Assembly (NCBI GenBank): GCA_964464385.1
Contig: CAYXFZ010000053.1
Span: forward strand, 1 to 17,886
Direction: 5' to 3'
Length of the DNA: 17,886 nucleotides
DNA from: CAYXFZ01 sp964464385
Lineage (GTDB): Bacteria; Planctomycetota; UBA1135
The first letter of the stretch is position 1. The number at the start of each line of letters is the position of its first letter. Under the pieces are notes generated by a model. That model saw only the letters and a program-made list of their open reading frames with translations. It ran no database searches and was not told the DNA's origin. The position numbers and the translations under genes were made by a program. This document shows positions 1 to 9,000 of the stretch, one piece after another.

Positions 1-264
1 ATTCGGGGGGTGCAGTCTGGACCTCACTTGCGGCACCTCCTCGATTTAAAATTGGTTCGCATTTTGGGGAGAGCGGAACTTCCCGGGAGGCCCTTCCTCT
101 ACGGAACGACCCGGGAGTTCCTGGATTGTTTTGGGCTTCGGGATCTGGGGGAATTGCCTGAGGCCGGGCGCCTAGCCGCCCCGGTGGAGGAAGGACCCCA
201 GGGGGAGGAGAGTGAGGGCGGGGATGTGACAGGACAGCCGGACGCTGCCTCCCCTCCCGACTAG
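1..264 (+). CDS. scpB: Segregation and condensation protein B, C-terminal fragment (5' end outside window)
   Basis: Open from the first base in frame 1 to a TAG stop. The visible residues contain the ScpB second winged-helix ending: a hydrophobic helix (LLDLKLVRILGR), then the family hallmark PGRPFLYGTTREFLDCFGL and a DLGELPE tail. In known ScpB proteins this block ends the conserved core. ScpB works with SMC and the kleisin ScpA in the condensin complex that compacts and segregates the chromosome. About 30 further residues after the core are acidic and Gly/Glu-rich (EEGPQGEESEGGD), a variable tail. A GTG at position 10 is internal, because the upstream codons (Ile-Arg-Gly) fit the family sequence, so the real start lies upstream of the window. 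Identification by motif is confident; nothing can be said of the N-terminal half. Confidence 0.88.
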   Translation: MRGVQSGPHLRHLLDLKLVRILGRAELPGRPFLYGTTREFLDCFGLRDLGELPEAGRLAAPVEEGPQGEESEGGDVTGQPDAASPPD

Positions 265-318
265 AAGCTGGCCAGTTTCCAGGTTGGGGGGCTACACTAC
301 TTCGCTTCTTGCTTACAA

Positions 319-2064
319 ATGCCCATGAATTCTCCCACATCGTCCCCAGGCCCTGACTCCCCGCCCTCCAAAAAGGAGATGTCCGCGGGGAAGAGATGGC
401 TTCTCCTCTTTGTCGCTGTTTTTTGCCTCGTGATATTTTCCATCACGGGTCCCATGACCATGGTCATTGGGAACTGGATCAATGGTGGGCCCGCAGAAAT
501 GGCCCGCTTGGAACTTCCCAGTGGTCCGGCAGGGATCACCCAGGAGGAATACCGGGCTTCTCGCCAATACTTGCATTGGGATCGGCGCCTATTTGGTGGC
601 GGCCCTACCGATGCCAGCACCGAGGATGTCCTGGCCTATGCCGCCAAGCGCCTCCTGGCGGAAGATCTTGGGGTTCTGGTTGGAGACGAGGAACTGGGCC
701 AGTATTTGCAATTGCAGTTGCGCATGCTGAACGTGGACTATGAACAAATCTGGCGGGGATATTTTGGCTTCCGCAATCCTCTCGATTACGAGGCCATGCT
801 CCGCAAGATCCTGCAGGTCCGTGCCCTGGAATCCCTCCTGGCCAGCACGGTCATTCCCACGGGGGCCGATGTCCTGGACCAATGGGCCAAGGATTACGAA
901 GAAGTCCAATACGAATTTGTCATCCTGGACGCCGACTCATTTTTTGCCGAGGCCTCCGCTCTGGAACCCGACGAACAAGAACTGCAGAACTTCTTCGAGT
1001 CTGACATGAATTTCAGCCAGCGTCGCGAACTGGAATTGGAGGAGGCCGTGACCTTCCGTGCCCTAGTCCTCTCCTCTGCCTCCCTGAGGACCGAGGCCGT
1101 CACTGCCTGGGCCCCCTCCGACCCGCCGGAGGAGGACGCCCTTCAGGGCTACTATGACTTTCACCGCTTTACTCTTTACGCCCGCCCTCCCGAGGATCCT
1201 CGCGTTGAAACGGAACCCTTCCTGACCCGCGAGGAGGTCACCGAGGAGCGCCTCCTCCGCGACTATCTCCTGAACCGTGCTGCCCTCACGCTCCGCGCCG
1301 CGGCCACGGACGCCGGGGACCTGGCCGCCTTCGCGACCGAGCGTGGCGTTGAGTATCTCCTCTACGAGGAACTCATTCCCTCCTCGGAACTGACCGAACT
1401 GGAACGCATTGGTCACGACCGACTCCGCGAACTTGCCTTTTCCGAACTGGACACTTTCCTTCCCGAACCCCTCATCTTCGAGGGACTGGCCATCCTGGCC
1501 CTTCCGACCTCCCAACGGGCCCGCACCATGCCGGAGTTGGCCGAGGTCCGTGAATTCGTCGTGGATTTTTGGCGCATTTCCCAACAACTCGAATTGGCTC
1601 GAACTACCGCCCAGAGCATCCTGGATGAAATTCGCGGCGATGGGGACGGCCCACCCCTGCAGGCAGCCGAGGCCTTTGCCAACACTGCGGCCACCCACAA
1701 TCTTCCCGTGATGACCCAAGATTGGGTCTCGCGCCGGGTGCGTCCCGTGGCCGATCCCCGCTGGGACCCCGAGGATCGCATCCGTCCCTGGTTGCGGAAC
1801 CAAATTGGCAACCTGTTGGATGATTCCCTAGACAACCAAGTGGTTGGCCCGCTGGAGAACCCTGGCGAACGGAGTGTCATCCTGGGTCACCTCCTGGGGC
1901 GTCGTCGCGCCGACACCGCCCGCATTTGGCCCGGCGAACTCCCTCGGGCCCGCAATGCTGCCCGCAATTCTGCCAACCAGCGTTTCCGGGAAGAGGGGCT
2001 CTCTTACGAGGGCATGGCCCGCGCCTACCGGATCGAGAAGCTCGAGACGGAAGAGGACGTCTAG
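319..2064 (+). CDS. Membrane-anchored PpiD/SurA-like periplasmic folding factor, parvulin domain not recognisable
   Basis: 581 residues. A short polar N-terminus is followed by one transmembrane segment at about residues 25-47 (KRWLLLFVAVFCLVIFSITG). The rest is soluble, Glu/Leu/Arg-rich and mainly helical, predicted to face the periplasm. This layout, a SurA_N-like helical region (about 60-180) and a phrase resembling PpiD (VQYEFVILDADSF, then acidic helices) suggest the PpiD/SurA chaperone family. A C-terminal segment near residues 360-440 resembles the end of such proteins. I cannot see a standard PpiC/parvulin rotamase motif, so catalytic isomerase activity is doubtful. Start: ATG at 319 has no clear Shine-Dalgarno sequence, and a second ATG lies at 325. 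The AAGGAG before the ATG at 379 is too close to act on it and starting there would remove the tail before the anchor. The gene follows scpB after 54 bases and its stop overlaps the stop of the convergent gene. Family assignment is moderate and inferred from architecture. Confidence 0.6.
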   Translation: MPMNSPTSSPGPDSPPSKKEMSAGKRWLLLFVAVFCLVIFSITGPMTMVIGNWINGGPAEMARLELPSGPAGITQEEYRASRQYLHWDRRLFGGGPTDASTEDVLAYAAKRLLAEDLGVLVGDEELGQYLQLQLRMLNVDYEQIWRGYFGFRNPLDYEAMLRKILQVRALESLLASTVIPTGADVLDQWAKDYEEVQYEFVILDADSFFAEASALEPDEQELQNFFESDMNFSQRRELELEEAVTFRALVLSSASLRTEAVTAWAPSDPPEEDALQGYYDFHRFTLYARPPEDPRVETEPFLTREEVTEERLLRDYLLNRAALTLRAAATDAGDLAAFATERGVEYLLYEELIPSSELTELERIGHDRLRELAFSELDTFLPEPLIFEGLAILALPTSQRARTMPELAEVREFVVDFWRISQQLELARTTAQSILDEIRGDGDGPPLQAAEAFANTAATHNLPVMTQDWVSRRVRPVADPRWDPEDRIRPWLRNQIGNLLDDSLDNQVVGPLENPGERSVILGHLLGRRRADTARIWPGELPRARNAARNSANQRFREEGLSYEGMARAYRIEKLETEEDV

Positions 2065-4001
2065 GACCCGCCGGATTCCGGCCCGGATCCCGACCCCGAC
2101 CCTGGCCCCGGCCCCAGGATTTCCTGCCAATCCGCCAGGATATTTCCCGCCAAGCTATGCACCATGGCCGGGCTTAGGAACTCGGTGCGAATCAGGCGGG
2201 CCATGCGGGCGCGGTTCTCCCCCGCATAGAATAATGCGGCCCGCAGGGCATCACGCGATTCGTCCAAATCCCCACGTCGTGCCGCAACAAGGGCCGTCAA
2301 TACATGTGCGGCCAGGAAGTGGGGGCGGGCGGCCAAGGGTTCTGCTGTCAACAACCCCTTCCCCAATCGTCGCTGCAGGGCGGCCTGATCCTCCAATACC
2401 AAAGTGCGGGCCTCCAACACAGCGGGATGATTCCCCGCGACTCCCTCCGCCCGCCGCAAAAACTTCAATCCTGCGCCCACTTGACCGTCCAGCATCTCCA
2501 ACTTCACTCGCGCGGTCAAGGCGAATAAATTGGCCGGATCGGCCGCGAGGGCCCGGTCCAAGGAAACGCGCACCTCTTCGGGACCCGACCCGGCCCGTCC
2601 CTGCGCTGCGGCCAACAAACTCCAGCCGCGGGCATCCCAGGGGCGGAACTGCAGGGCGGTCCGCAGGGCCCCACGATGGGCAACGGGAACCGTGCCCTCT
2701 TCCAAACTTGGTGCCAGGGCCCGGGAAGTGAACCACTCCCCACCCATCTGAGGAATGGCCAAGAGGGCGGCCAGGCCGGCCATGATCCGCGGCAGTTGTC
2801 GCGATCCCGCCGCCGATCCCGAATCGCGTCCCGTTGCCCCGCCGCGTGTGCCCAACAAGAGGGCGGTCAGGGCCAAGGCCACACCGTTATCGCTAAACGG
2901 GCTCCGCACCAAAGCGTGTAGCATGAGGACCAAGAGGGGAGCGATGGTCCACGGGGCCAGCGGAGCGCGCAACAAACAAAGGAGCGCCACCAGGAGAAAG
3001 AGGGCGCCCAACCAACCCGTCTCCAAGAGTGCCAGCATGGGCTCCAAGTGCGGGTCCTTGGCCCGGGGCGTGGCCGAGTCCCGCCAATTTCGACTGGCCA
3101 AGCGCAGGGCCTCGGGCGAACGGAACTCAGGATTGCGGAGTTCGAATTGCCCTAGGCCGATGCCCGTCGGATGCCGGGCAACAGCCGCCAGGGCATCCAA
3201 ATCGTTCTGCCAACGCACCGGAATCGAAACACTCTCGGAGGCATGGGCGTTCCGCGCGGCAAGGGCCGCTGGTGGGGGCCAAGATGCGCCCAAAACCAAG
3301 AGACCCACCATGATCCCGGCCAAGCGGCGGGCGCCGGGCCGACGCACGACCCAGAGCAGACCCAGTGGCAGACTGATCCAACCGGCCAAGGTCCCGTGCA
3401 GACCGACGGCCATCGCCGCCACCAGACCACTGCCCACTTCCAGTGGCCCGGACCAACACGGACCTGGGCCCCGACCCCAGCGCTGGCGAGCGGCAATGGC
3501 GACCGCGACAGGGGCCAGGACCTCCACCGCATGATTGGTCCCGGCAAAGGGAGGTGTGCGTGCGGCACTTTTCCCGGGCAGGGCCGAGAAAAGATCGACT
3601 CCAAAGAACAGGAACAAATTGGTCCCGGCGGCAAGCCCCAATCCCAACAAAATCCAAGTCCAGGCCCGCGCCAGGGCAGCACCCCCCGCGGCCATGGCCG
3701 CCGCCGCGGCCCAAGCGGCCAGGAGCGGTGCCCGATCCACCAACCCGCCCCAGGGAGGGGCCGGGGAATCCAAAAGGGCCACCGGCAAGCCGCACACCAA
3801 GGCGAGCACAAACCAGCCCGTGCCAGGGAGGCTCCGCGGCCTCATCCAGCCCACGGCGGCCAGACTCAACACCGAAAAAACTGCACCATCGAAGCGGGGA
3901 TCATCCAACACCCGGGGAATCCAGAGCCAAGCGGGCACGAGGACCAGGGCCACCATGAGGGCGACCCGGCCCGGTGAGATGGACCCAGGAATGGAGGTCA
4001 T
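2061..4001 (-). CDS. O-antigen ligase (Wzy/WaaL)-like polytopic membrane protein with C-terminal helical-repeat domain
   Basis: 646 residues. The first ~420 hold about ten hydrophobic segments. Two signatures of the O-antigen ligase/polymerase fold are visible: HPTGIGLGQF (about 277-286), matching the usual 'HP..GvGpGnF', and DPHLEPMLALLETGWLG (about 316-332), matching the 'H..yl.ll.E.G..G' motif. A TNHAVEVLAPV segment (about 155-165) resembles the 'GNPN..A..L' motif. Residues about 440-610 are soluble, Ala/Leu/Arg-rich and TPR-like (for example VSLDRALAADPANLFALTARVKL is such a helix pair). The protein ends in a Gly/Ser/Pro tail. Such proteins join or polymerise lipid-linked glycans on the outer face of the inner membrane; the substrate cannot be deduced. 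The ATG overlaps the ftsY stop as ATGA, which fixes the start by context though no Shine-Dalgarno is present. It is the last gene of the minus-strand operon. No glycosyltransferase gene is nearby. Confidence 0.72.
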   Translation of the reverse strand: MTSIPGSISPGRVALMVALVLVPAWLWIPRVLDDPRFDGAVFSVLSLAAVGWMRPRSLPGTGWFVLALVCGLPVALLDSPAPPWGGLVDRAPLLAAWAAAAAMAAGGAALARAWTWILLGLGLAAGTNLFLFFGVDLFSALPGKSAARTPPFAGTNHAVEVLAPVAVAIAARQRWGRGPGPCWSGPLEVGSGLVAAMAVGLHGTLAGWISLPLGLLWVVRRPGARRLAGIMVGLLVLGASWPPPAALAARNAHASESVSIPVRWQNDLDALAAVARHPTGIGLGQFELRNPEFRSPEALRLASRNWRDSATPRAKDPHLEPMLALLETGWLGALFLLVALLCLLRAPLAPWTIAPLLVLMLHALVRSPFSDNGVALALTALLLGTRGGATGRDSGSAAGSRQLPRIMAGLAALLAIPQMGGEWFTSRALAPSLEEGTVPVAHRGALRTALQFRPWDARGWSLLAAAQGRAGSGPEEVRVSLDRALAADPANLFALTARVKLEMLDGQVGAGLKFLRRAEGVAGNHPAVLEARTLVLEDQAALQRRLGKGLLTAEPLAARPHFLAAHVLTALVAARRGDLDESRDALRAALFYAGENRARMARLIRTEFLSPAMVHSLAGNILADWQEILGPGPGSGSGSGPESGGS

Positions 4002-4906
4002 GCGGGAATGGGTTCGAGGAGGGCGTCCAAAAAGGGCCCTGCCTGAAACACTTCGAGATCCTTGGCACCTTCGCCCATGCCGACGAACTTGACCGGGAGT
4101 TGCAACTCTTGTTGTACGGAAAAAATGGCGCCACCCTTGGCCGTCCCGTCCAACTTGGCCAAGACGATGCCAGAAACGGGCACCGATTCCTGAAAGGAAC
4201 GGGCCTGGACTAGAGCATCGCTCCCGACCGTGGCATCGAGCACGAGCAAGGTCTCGTGCGGAGCATCCGCAATTTGACGCGCAGTGGTGCGAACCATCTT
4301 GGCCAATTCTTGCATCAAGTTGGTTTGGGTATGCAAACGACCGGCTGTATCCATCAAGAGAACCGGATCGCCCAAGGCCAACGCACGATTGCAGGCATCG
4401 TGTGCCACCGAGGCCGGATCCGCGCCATCGGCACCACGCACCAACTCCACCCCGAGGCGATCACACCAAGCTTGCAACTGATCGGCCGCGGCGGCCCGAA
4501 AGGTATCGCCGGCGGCGACCAAGGGGGTCCGACCCTGGCCCTGGAGCCAATGTGCCAAGCGTGCCAGGGTCGTGGTCTTGCCGGAGCCATTCACACCCAC
4601 CAGGAGGACCACGGTCGGACCCTGGGCCGCAAAACGAATCGGCACTTCCACATCCATGAGTTTTGCCCCCAACACCCCCCGCAGCCACGGCAACAATGCC
4701 GCAGCGGAGTCAAATTCGCCAGCAGCAATGCCGCGATCGGCACGATCCAAGAGGTCGCCAGCAATCGGTCCCAGGTCCGCACTCCACACGAGTTCTTCCA
4801 GGGCCTCGCGGGCGCGGTCCAGATCGGTTTCGCCCTGCAATCGGCCCAGGGCCAGCGCCAAGCGATTGCGCGTTCGTGTCAGGCCGTTTCGGAAACGATT
4901 TAACAT
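3998..4906 (-). CDS. ftsY: Signal recognition particle receptor FtsY
   Basis: 302 residues, the size of compact FtsY proteins that lack the long acidic A domain. Residues 1-80 form the helical N domain. The SRP-type GTPase (NG) domain follows with its full motif set: P-loop GVNGSGKTTT (104-113), DTFRAAAADQL (134-144), DTAGRL (186-191), LAKLDGTAKGG (249-259), and the closing GEG..DL..F block (about 278-287). FtsY is the membrane-bound partner of Ffh: matched GTP hydrolysis by the two delivers ribosome-nascent chains to SecYEG. The N-terminus is basic and amphipathic (MLNRFRNGLTRTRNRL), consistent with direct membrane targeting. The ATG overlaps the end of nusB by 7 bases and the TGA overlaps the next gene by 4, so translation is probably coupled. 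All catalytic motifs are intact. Confidence 0.97.
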   Translation of the reverse strand: MLNRFRNGLTRTRNRLALALGRLQGETDLDRAREALEELVWSADLGPIAGDLLDRADRGIAAGEFDSAAALLPWLRGVLGAKLMDVEVPIRFAAQGPTVVLLVGVNGSGKTTTLARLAHWLQGQGRTPLVAAGDTFRAAAADQLQAWCDRLGVELVRGADGADPASVAHDACNRALALGDPVLLMDTAGRLHTQTNLMQELAKMVRTTARQIADAPHETLLVLDATVGSDALVQARSFQESVPVSGIVLAKLDGTAKGGAIFSVQQELQLPVKFVGMGEGAKDLEVFQAGPFLDALLEPIPA

Positions 4907-5493
4907 TCCCCGTCGCCGCCAGACGCGGTGGACGGCGGGCCGCTGCGAGTGGGACGAGGAAGAGGAATGTCCGGTAGGGCCTCGCTGGTGGCCTCGCGGG
5001 GGAGGGCCAACATGCGGTCCGGCGGCACGAAGGTGACGGCACCGGCGGCACGTTGTTCCTCAATCAACATGCGGGCTCGATCCAAGATCCCGTTGACAAA
5101 GGAGCCGGAGGAAGCCGTAGAAAACTTCTTGGCCAATTCAATGGCCTCGTTGATGACCACCTTGAATGGGACCTCGGGGGCGTACAACAACTCCCAAAGA
5201 GCCAGTCGCAAAACATTGCGATCCAGGTGCGCCATCCGTTCCAGGCGCCAATTGGCAGCGATCCGCTCGATCCAAGTATTCAATTCAGTGAGGCTGGCCT
5301 GCACGCCCTGGAGGAGAACCCGGGTGTAATCGGTCACCTCTTGGCGGCCCCTCGGATCCTGCAATCGCTTGGCGTGATGGTCAATGAAGGCATCCAATTC
5401 CTCCATGGCCAGCGAGCCCCGAAACTCCAAGGTATAGAGGAATTGCAGGGCCATTTCACGGGCCCGAGTTCGCCTGCGGATCGGAGCGTTCAA
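4900..5493 (-). CDS. nusB: Transcription antitermination factor NusB with C-terminal extension
   Basis: 197 residues. NusB binds BoxA RNA together with NusE/S10 and supports antitermination on rRNA operons. Family features: Arg-rich N-terminus (RRRTRAREMALQFLY, residues 6-20), the central ERIAANWRLERMAHLDRNVLRLALWEL (about 76-102), and PFKVVINEAIELAKKFS...FVNGILD (109-138). The core ends near residue 147. About 50 more residues are Pro/Arg-rich and look disordered, so the protein is longer than the ~140 residues usual for NusB. Start: TTG at 5493, chosen because a GGGAGA Shine-Dalgarno (5500-5505) lies 6 bases upstream and the codon overlaps the ribH stop as TTGA. The open frame continues further upstream through the N run, but that part overlaps ribH in another frame and is not NusB-like. 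Its TAA overlaps the ftsY start by 7 bases. Confidence 0.94.
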   Translation of the reverse strand: MNAPIRRRTRAREMALQFLYTLEFRGSLAMEELDAFIDHHAKRLQDPRGRQEVTDYTRVLLQGVQASLTELNTWIERIAANWRLERMAHLDRNVLRLALWELLYAPEVPFKVVINEAIELAKKFSTASSGSFVNGILDRARMLIEEQRAAGAVTFVPPDRMLALPREATSEALPDIPLPRPTRSGPPSTASGGDGEC

Positions 5494-6007
5494 GCTCTTT
5501 CTCCCACGAAGTCGGCCATTTGTAGGGCGGTGCGGGCCGCTTCCCATCCTTTGTTGGAGCGCGGAGTTTCCTTTTCCGTTATCACATCGGCACCCCCATC
5601 GGAACTCCGCAAACACTGCGGGTCGGCCCGGTGTTGGGCTTGCGCGAGCGTGTCCGTAGTGAGCACCCCAAAGATCACGGGAATCTTGTGTTCCAANNNN
5701 NNNNNNTGAGACCCTCGGCGCAACTCCCGGCCACAAAGTCGAAATGCGGCGTATCTCCGCGGACCACCGCCCCTAGGGCCACAATGGCCGCAAACTCTTG
5801 ATCCGAGGCCAAACGATCGCAGGCCAAGGGAAGTTCGAAGGCGCCCGGTACACGGACGACGGAAATCTCGCTGGCAGCAATGCCACCCTCTTCAAAACCG
5901 GCCAGACAACCCTGCAGCAATGCGTCGGTGAGATCGCTGTTGAATTCAGCAACAGCAACCGCGAAGCGGCGCAAAGAGCGGGGAGCGTGGACGGGGCGAG
6001 GATGCAT
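5490..6007 (-). CDS. ribH: 6,7-dimethyl-8-ribityllumazine synthase, interrupted by an assembly gap (10 N)
   Basis: Lumazine synthase joins 5-amino-6-ribitylaminouracil and 3,4-dihydroxy-2-butanone 4-phosphate, the next-to-last step of riboflavin synthesis. The N-terminal part carries VAEFN, VPGAFELPLAC and GAVVRGDTPHFDFVAGSC (with the catalytic His). The C-terminal part, IPVIFGVLTTDTLAQAQHRA and NKGWEAARTALQM, lies in a different frame across the N run at 5697-5706. The family normally has eight residues between 'GL' and 'IPV'; LEHK supplies four, so the hidden bases should number 11, not 10, and the gene is probably intact. About 18 extra residues sit between the phosphate-binding Arg region and NKG. 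Start: ATG at 6007 gives a normal-length N-terminus, with only a weak GGA upstream. A TTG at 6061 overlapping the RND stop as TTGA is the alternative. The stop overlaps nusB. Confidence 0.92.
5494..5507 (-). promoter_or_regulatory. Ribosome binding site deciding the nusB TTG start
   Basis: On the minus strand GGGAGA (5500-5505) is followed by a 6-base spacer and TTG. This is one of the best Shine-Dalgarno matches in the operon and supports a TTG start overlapping the ribH stop codon. Confidence 0.7.
5697..5706. other. Assembly gap (10 N)
   Basis: Ten undetermined bases lie inside ribH. Translation on the two sides is in different frames if the gap is counted as 10. Restoring the frame needs 2, 5, 8 or 11 bases, and comparison with the family spacing favours 11. 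The frameshift is therefore an artefact of a placeholder or misestimated gap. Confidence 0.95.
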
Positions 6008-6057
6008 CGTCTTTCCGGCCCCGCATTGTCCCTGAGGAGGGCCAGAACGGCAAGGGG

Positions 6058-9000
6058 TCAACGCGAAACAACTCGATCAAGGAGTTCGGTGCGCAGGACC
6101 CGCCCCAGATCCTGAAAGAGGGAATACAGGAGAGGGACCACCCATAGGGTGAAAAAGGTCGTAAAGGCCAGGCCTCCGGAGACCCCTACGGCTAGGGTCC
6201 GGAAGGAGATCCCGGAGCCGTCGGGGGTCGAAAGAGCAATCGGGAGCAGGCCCGCGATGGTCGTAAGGGCCGTCATCAAGACGGGTCGTAGGCGGTCGCT
6301 CACGGCCTGACGCACGGCCTCTTCGCGTTTCATCCCGCGGCCTTCCAATCGCAAAATGCGGTCCAAGAGAACAATGCCATTGTTCACGACAATCCCGGCC
6401 AGAACAATCATGCCAATCATGCCCACGAGATCCATGGGCAGACCAGTCAGGGCAAAGGCCCATTGAGAGCCGACGATGGCAAACGGAATGGTGATCAGAA
6501 CGGAGAGGGGAAGGACCAGGGATTCGAATAGCAATCCCATCAACAAGAAGACTAGGGCCACGGCCAGAAGGAAGGCCACCCCGAGTTCGGAGGAGTCCTT
6601 TTGGAATTCTGCCCAACCACCCAAGGACTCCCAGTGATATCCCTCGGGCAGGGAAACAGCCCCCATCAATTCTTCCAGGGCTAGGCCAGCCACTTGCAGG
6701 TCCTTGGAGGCATGCTTCAAGCCAAGGATTTCCTCCGTTTTGCCATTGCGGCGGCGGATCTTGGCCGGAGCTCGGCGATTCTCAAACTCGGCAATCGAAT
6801 CCAGGGAAACCAAGCGTCCCTCCTCGGTTGCCAGGACTCCAATCCGGCGCAAGCGTTCCCGATCGGGATATTCCGGCTCGTCGAACTCCATGATCAAGGG
6901 GATGTCCCCGGACTCGTACTGCATGCGGGAAACCATCATGCCGCGCAGGCCATACTCCACCACATTCAGGATACTGCGGCTGGTGCCGCCGAGCCGATGC
7001 AGACGTTCCCGGTCCAGCCGCACGAGAATTTCCTGGGCCGGTTGGGATCGGTCCGCAACTTCCTCCCAAACTTCCATGTTCCGGGCCTGGGACCGGGCCT
7101 CTTCGGCCAAACTGGCCACGACCATGCTGTCCGGGCCAGAAATCCCCAATCGTTGCCAGCGATCCCGGCTCCCTTGGTCAGAGAACTTGTCGCGGATTTT
7201 GACTTTGTAGAGAGGATCCTTGGGAAGGTGCTCTTTGAGGAGAGATTCGATCCGCTCCTTTGCTTCCGGGGAAGGCGGCAAGTCGGGCCAAAGGAAAAGG
7301 CTACCGCCGCCGCGAGAAAAACTGGTCCCAATATTCGGGCTCCCTAGGGCCTCATTCAGGGTGCCGAGCAGGGGCGCTTCCAGGGCCAACATGGCCCGTT
7401 CCCGCCTTCTCAAGCTGGCATTGTCCACGAAATCCACTTCGTATTCCATTTGCGTGCCACCCAAGCTCAGGCCCTCTTGGAAACCACCGTTTCCCTTGGC
7501 CAAGGGGCCTGAGGCCAGGAATGCCAAGGCCAGACACGTGGCCGCTACTCGGTGGCGTAGGGCCCAAACGGCCAGGGTCGGCATGGGTCCTTTCGTTCCC
7601 TTGGGATCCTGAGGATTGGGTCGCCGGACCGGAGGTGGTCTGAGGAATCGTGAAGCTACCGGGACCACGAGAATGGCCAGGGCTAGGGCGGCCAATATGG
7701 CGACACAAAGGGGGCCACCAATCCCCGTGGCAAAAATTTTGGAGTCGCGCCCCTCAGCCAGGAAAATGGGTGGCAGAAAAACGATGACCGTGGTCAGGGT
7801 CGCTGTTGCGACGGCCAGCACCATGTCGGCAGGCCCGCGCACGCAGGCTTCCAGAACATCCTCGCCTCGCTCGCGGCGACGGACAATACTCTCGACGATG
7901 ACGACGGCATTGTCCACCAGCATGCCAATGGAAATCGTGATGCCCATCAAGGACATGAGGTTGAAGGTGCCGCCGGATGCCCAGAGCCAGGCCAAGGTCG
8001 CGAGAACGGAAAAGGGAATGGCCGAGGCCACCAGGAGCGTGGAGCCAATGCGGCGCAAGAAGAGCCACAAGACCAAACAGGCCAAGAGTCCCCCCCAGGC
8101 GGCATCCTGCACAAGGTTGCGGAGAGAGTCGCCAATCAGATCCCCTTCTGAGAAAAAGATGTTGTATTGCAAGCGTCCGAGAATCGGATCCTTGGGCAAG
8201 TCATCCTCGAGCACGCGGCGCAACCGAGCGCAGACTTCGAAGGTGTTGGCTGCCGTTTCCTTATTGATGGCCATCCCCAGGGCATAGGAACCATCCACCC
8301 GGAAAAAAGACTCCGGAATGCTGCGGACGGTGAGGACGCGGGCAATGTCCGCTAATCTCTGTCCATTGCCGAGTGGAAAATTTTCCAACTCCTGCGCGGA
8401 TCGAAAACGCCCATCCACCCGCACCAGCCAGCGCTCCCCGGCCTCTTCCAGATCGCCGGCGGGCAAGGACAGATTGTCAGCCTGCAAGCGGCGGAAGAGG
8501 CTGCCCAAATCCACGCGCGCGGCCGCGGCCCGTTCCTGATTCACCAAAATGCGAACCGAGCGTGGCTCCAAGCCATGCACATTCACTTGGGCGACGCCAT
8601 CCACGGCCTCCAAGCGGGGGATCAAGAGCTCAGCCACCCAATTTTGAGCGCTGTCCCGATGTTCGTCTGAAACCAAAATTCCGCACCAAAGGACTGGAAT
8701 GGCATCCCCGGACCAACGCTGGGCAAGGACCCGATCCACTTCCACGGGGAGCCGCGCTCGGGCCCGTTCGATTCGATCGGCCACCTCGGCATAGGCGACA
8801 TCCATGTCGGTATCACCTGTGAAGGTCAGGCTGACGGAACCCCTACCCTCGCTACACCGAGAACGCATTTCGGTCAGGTCCTTGAGGCCGCGCAGCTCCT
8901 CCTCCAAGGGGCGCACCACGCGCGTTTCCACTTCGTTGGGGTGGGCCCCCGGCCAGGCCGCAGACACCTGAATGGAGGAAGAGGAGAGGCCGGCCGGTAA

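Noticed and set aside
265..318. Terminator or promoter between scpB and the PpiD-like gene
   Set aside because: A CTGG/CCAG inverted repeat and a TACACT box are present, but neither is strong enough to call.
1844..3977. Long plus-strand open frames opposite the ligase-like gene (for example 1844-2731, 2755-3534, 3171-3977)
   Set aside because: Pro/Arg/Gly-rich translations typical of antisense shadows in high-GC DNA; the minus-strand frame has real membrane and ligase motifs.
5494..5736. NusB frame continuing upstream through the N run
   Set aside because: This stretch encodes RibH in a different frame, and the TTG at 5493 with its ribosome binding site starts a normal NusB.
5490..6061. ribH as a frameshifted pseudogene
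   Set aside because: Both halves are well conserved and the frame change coincides exactly with the N run.
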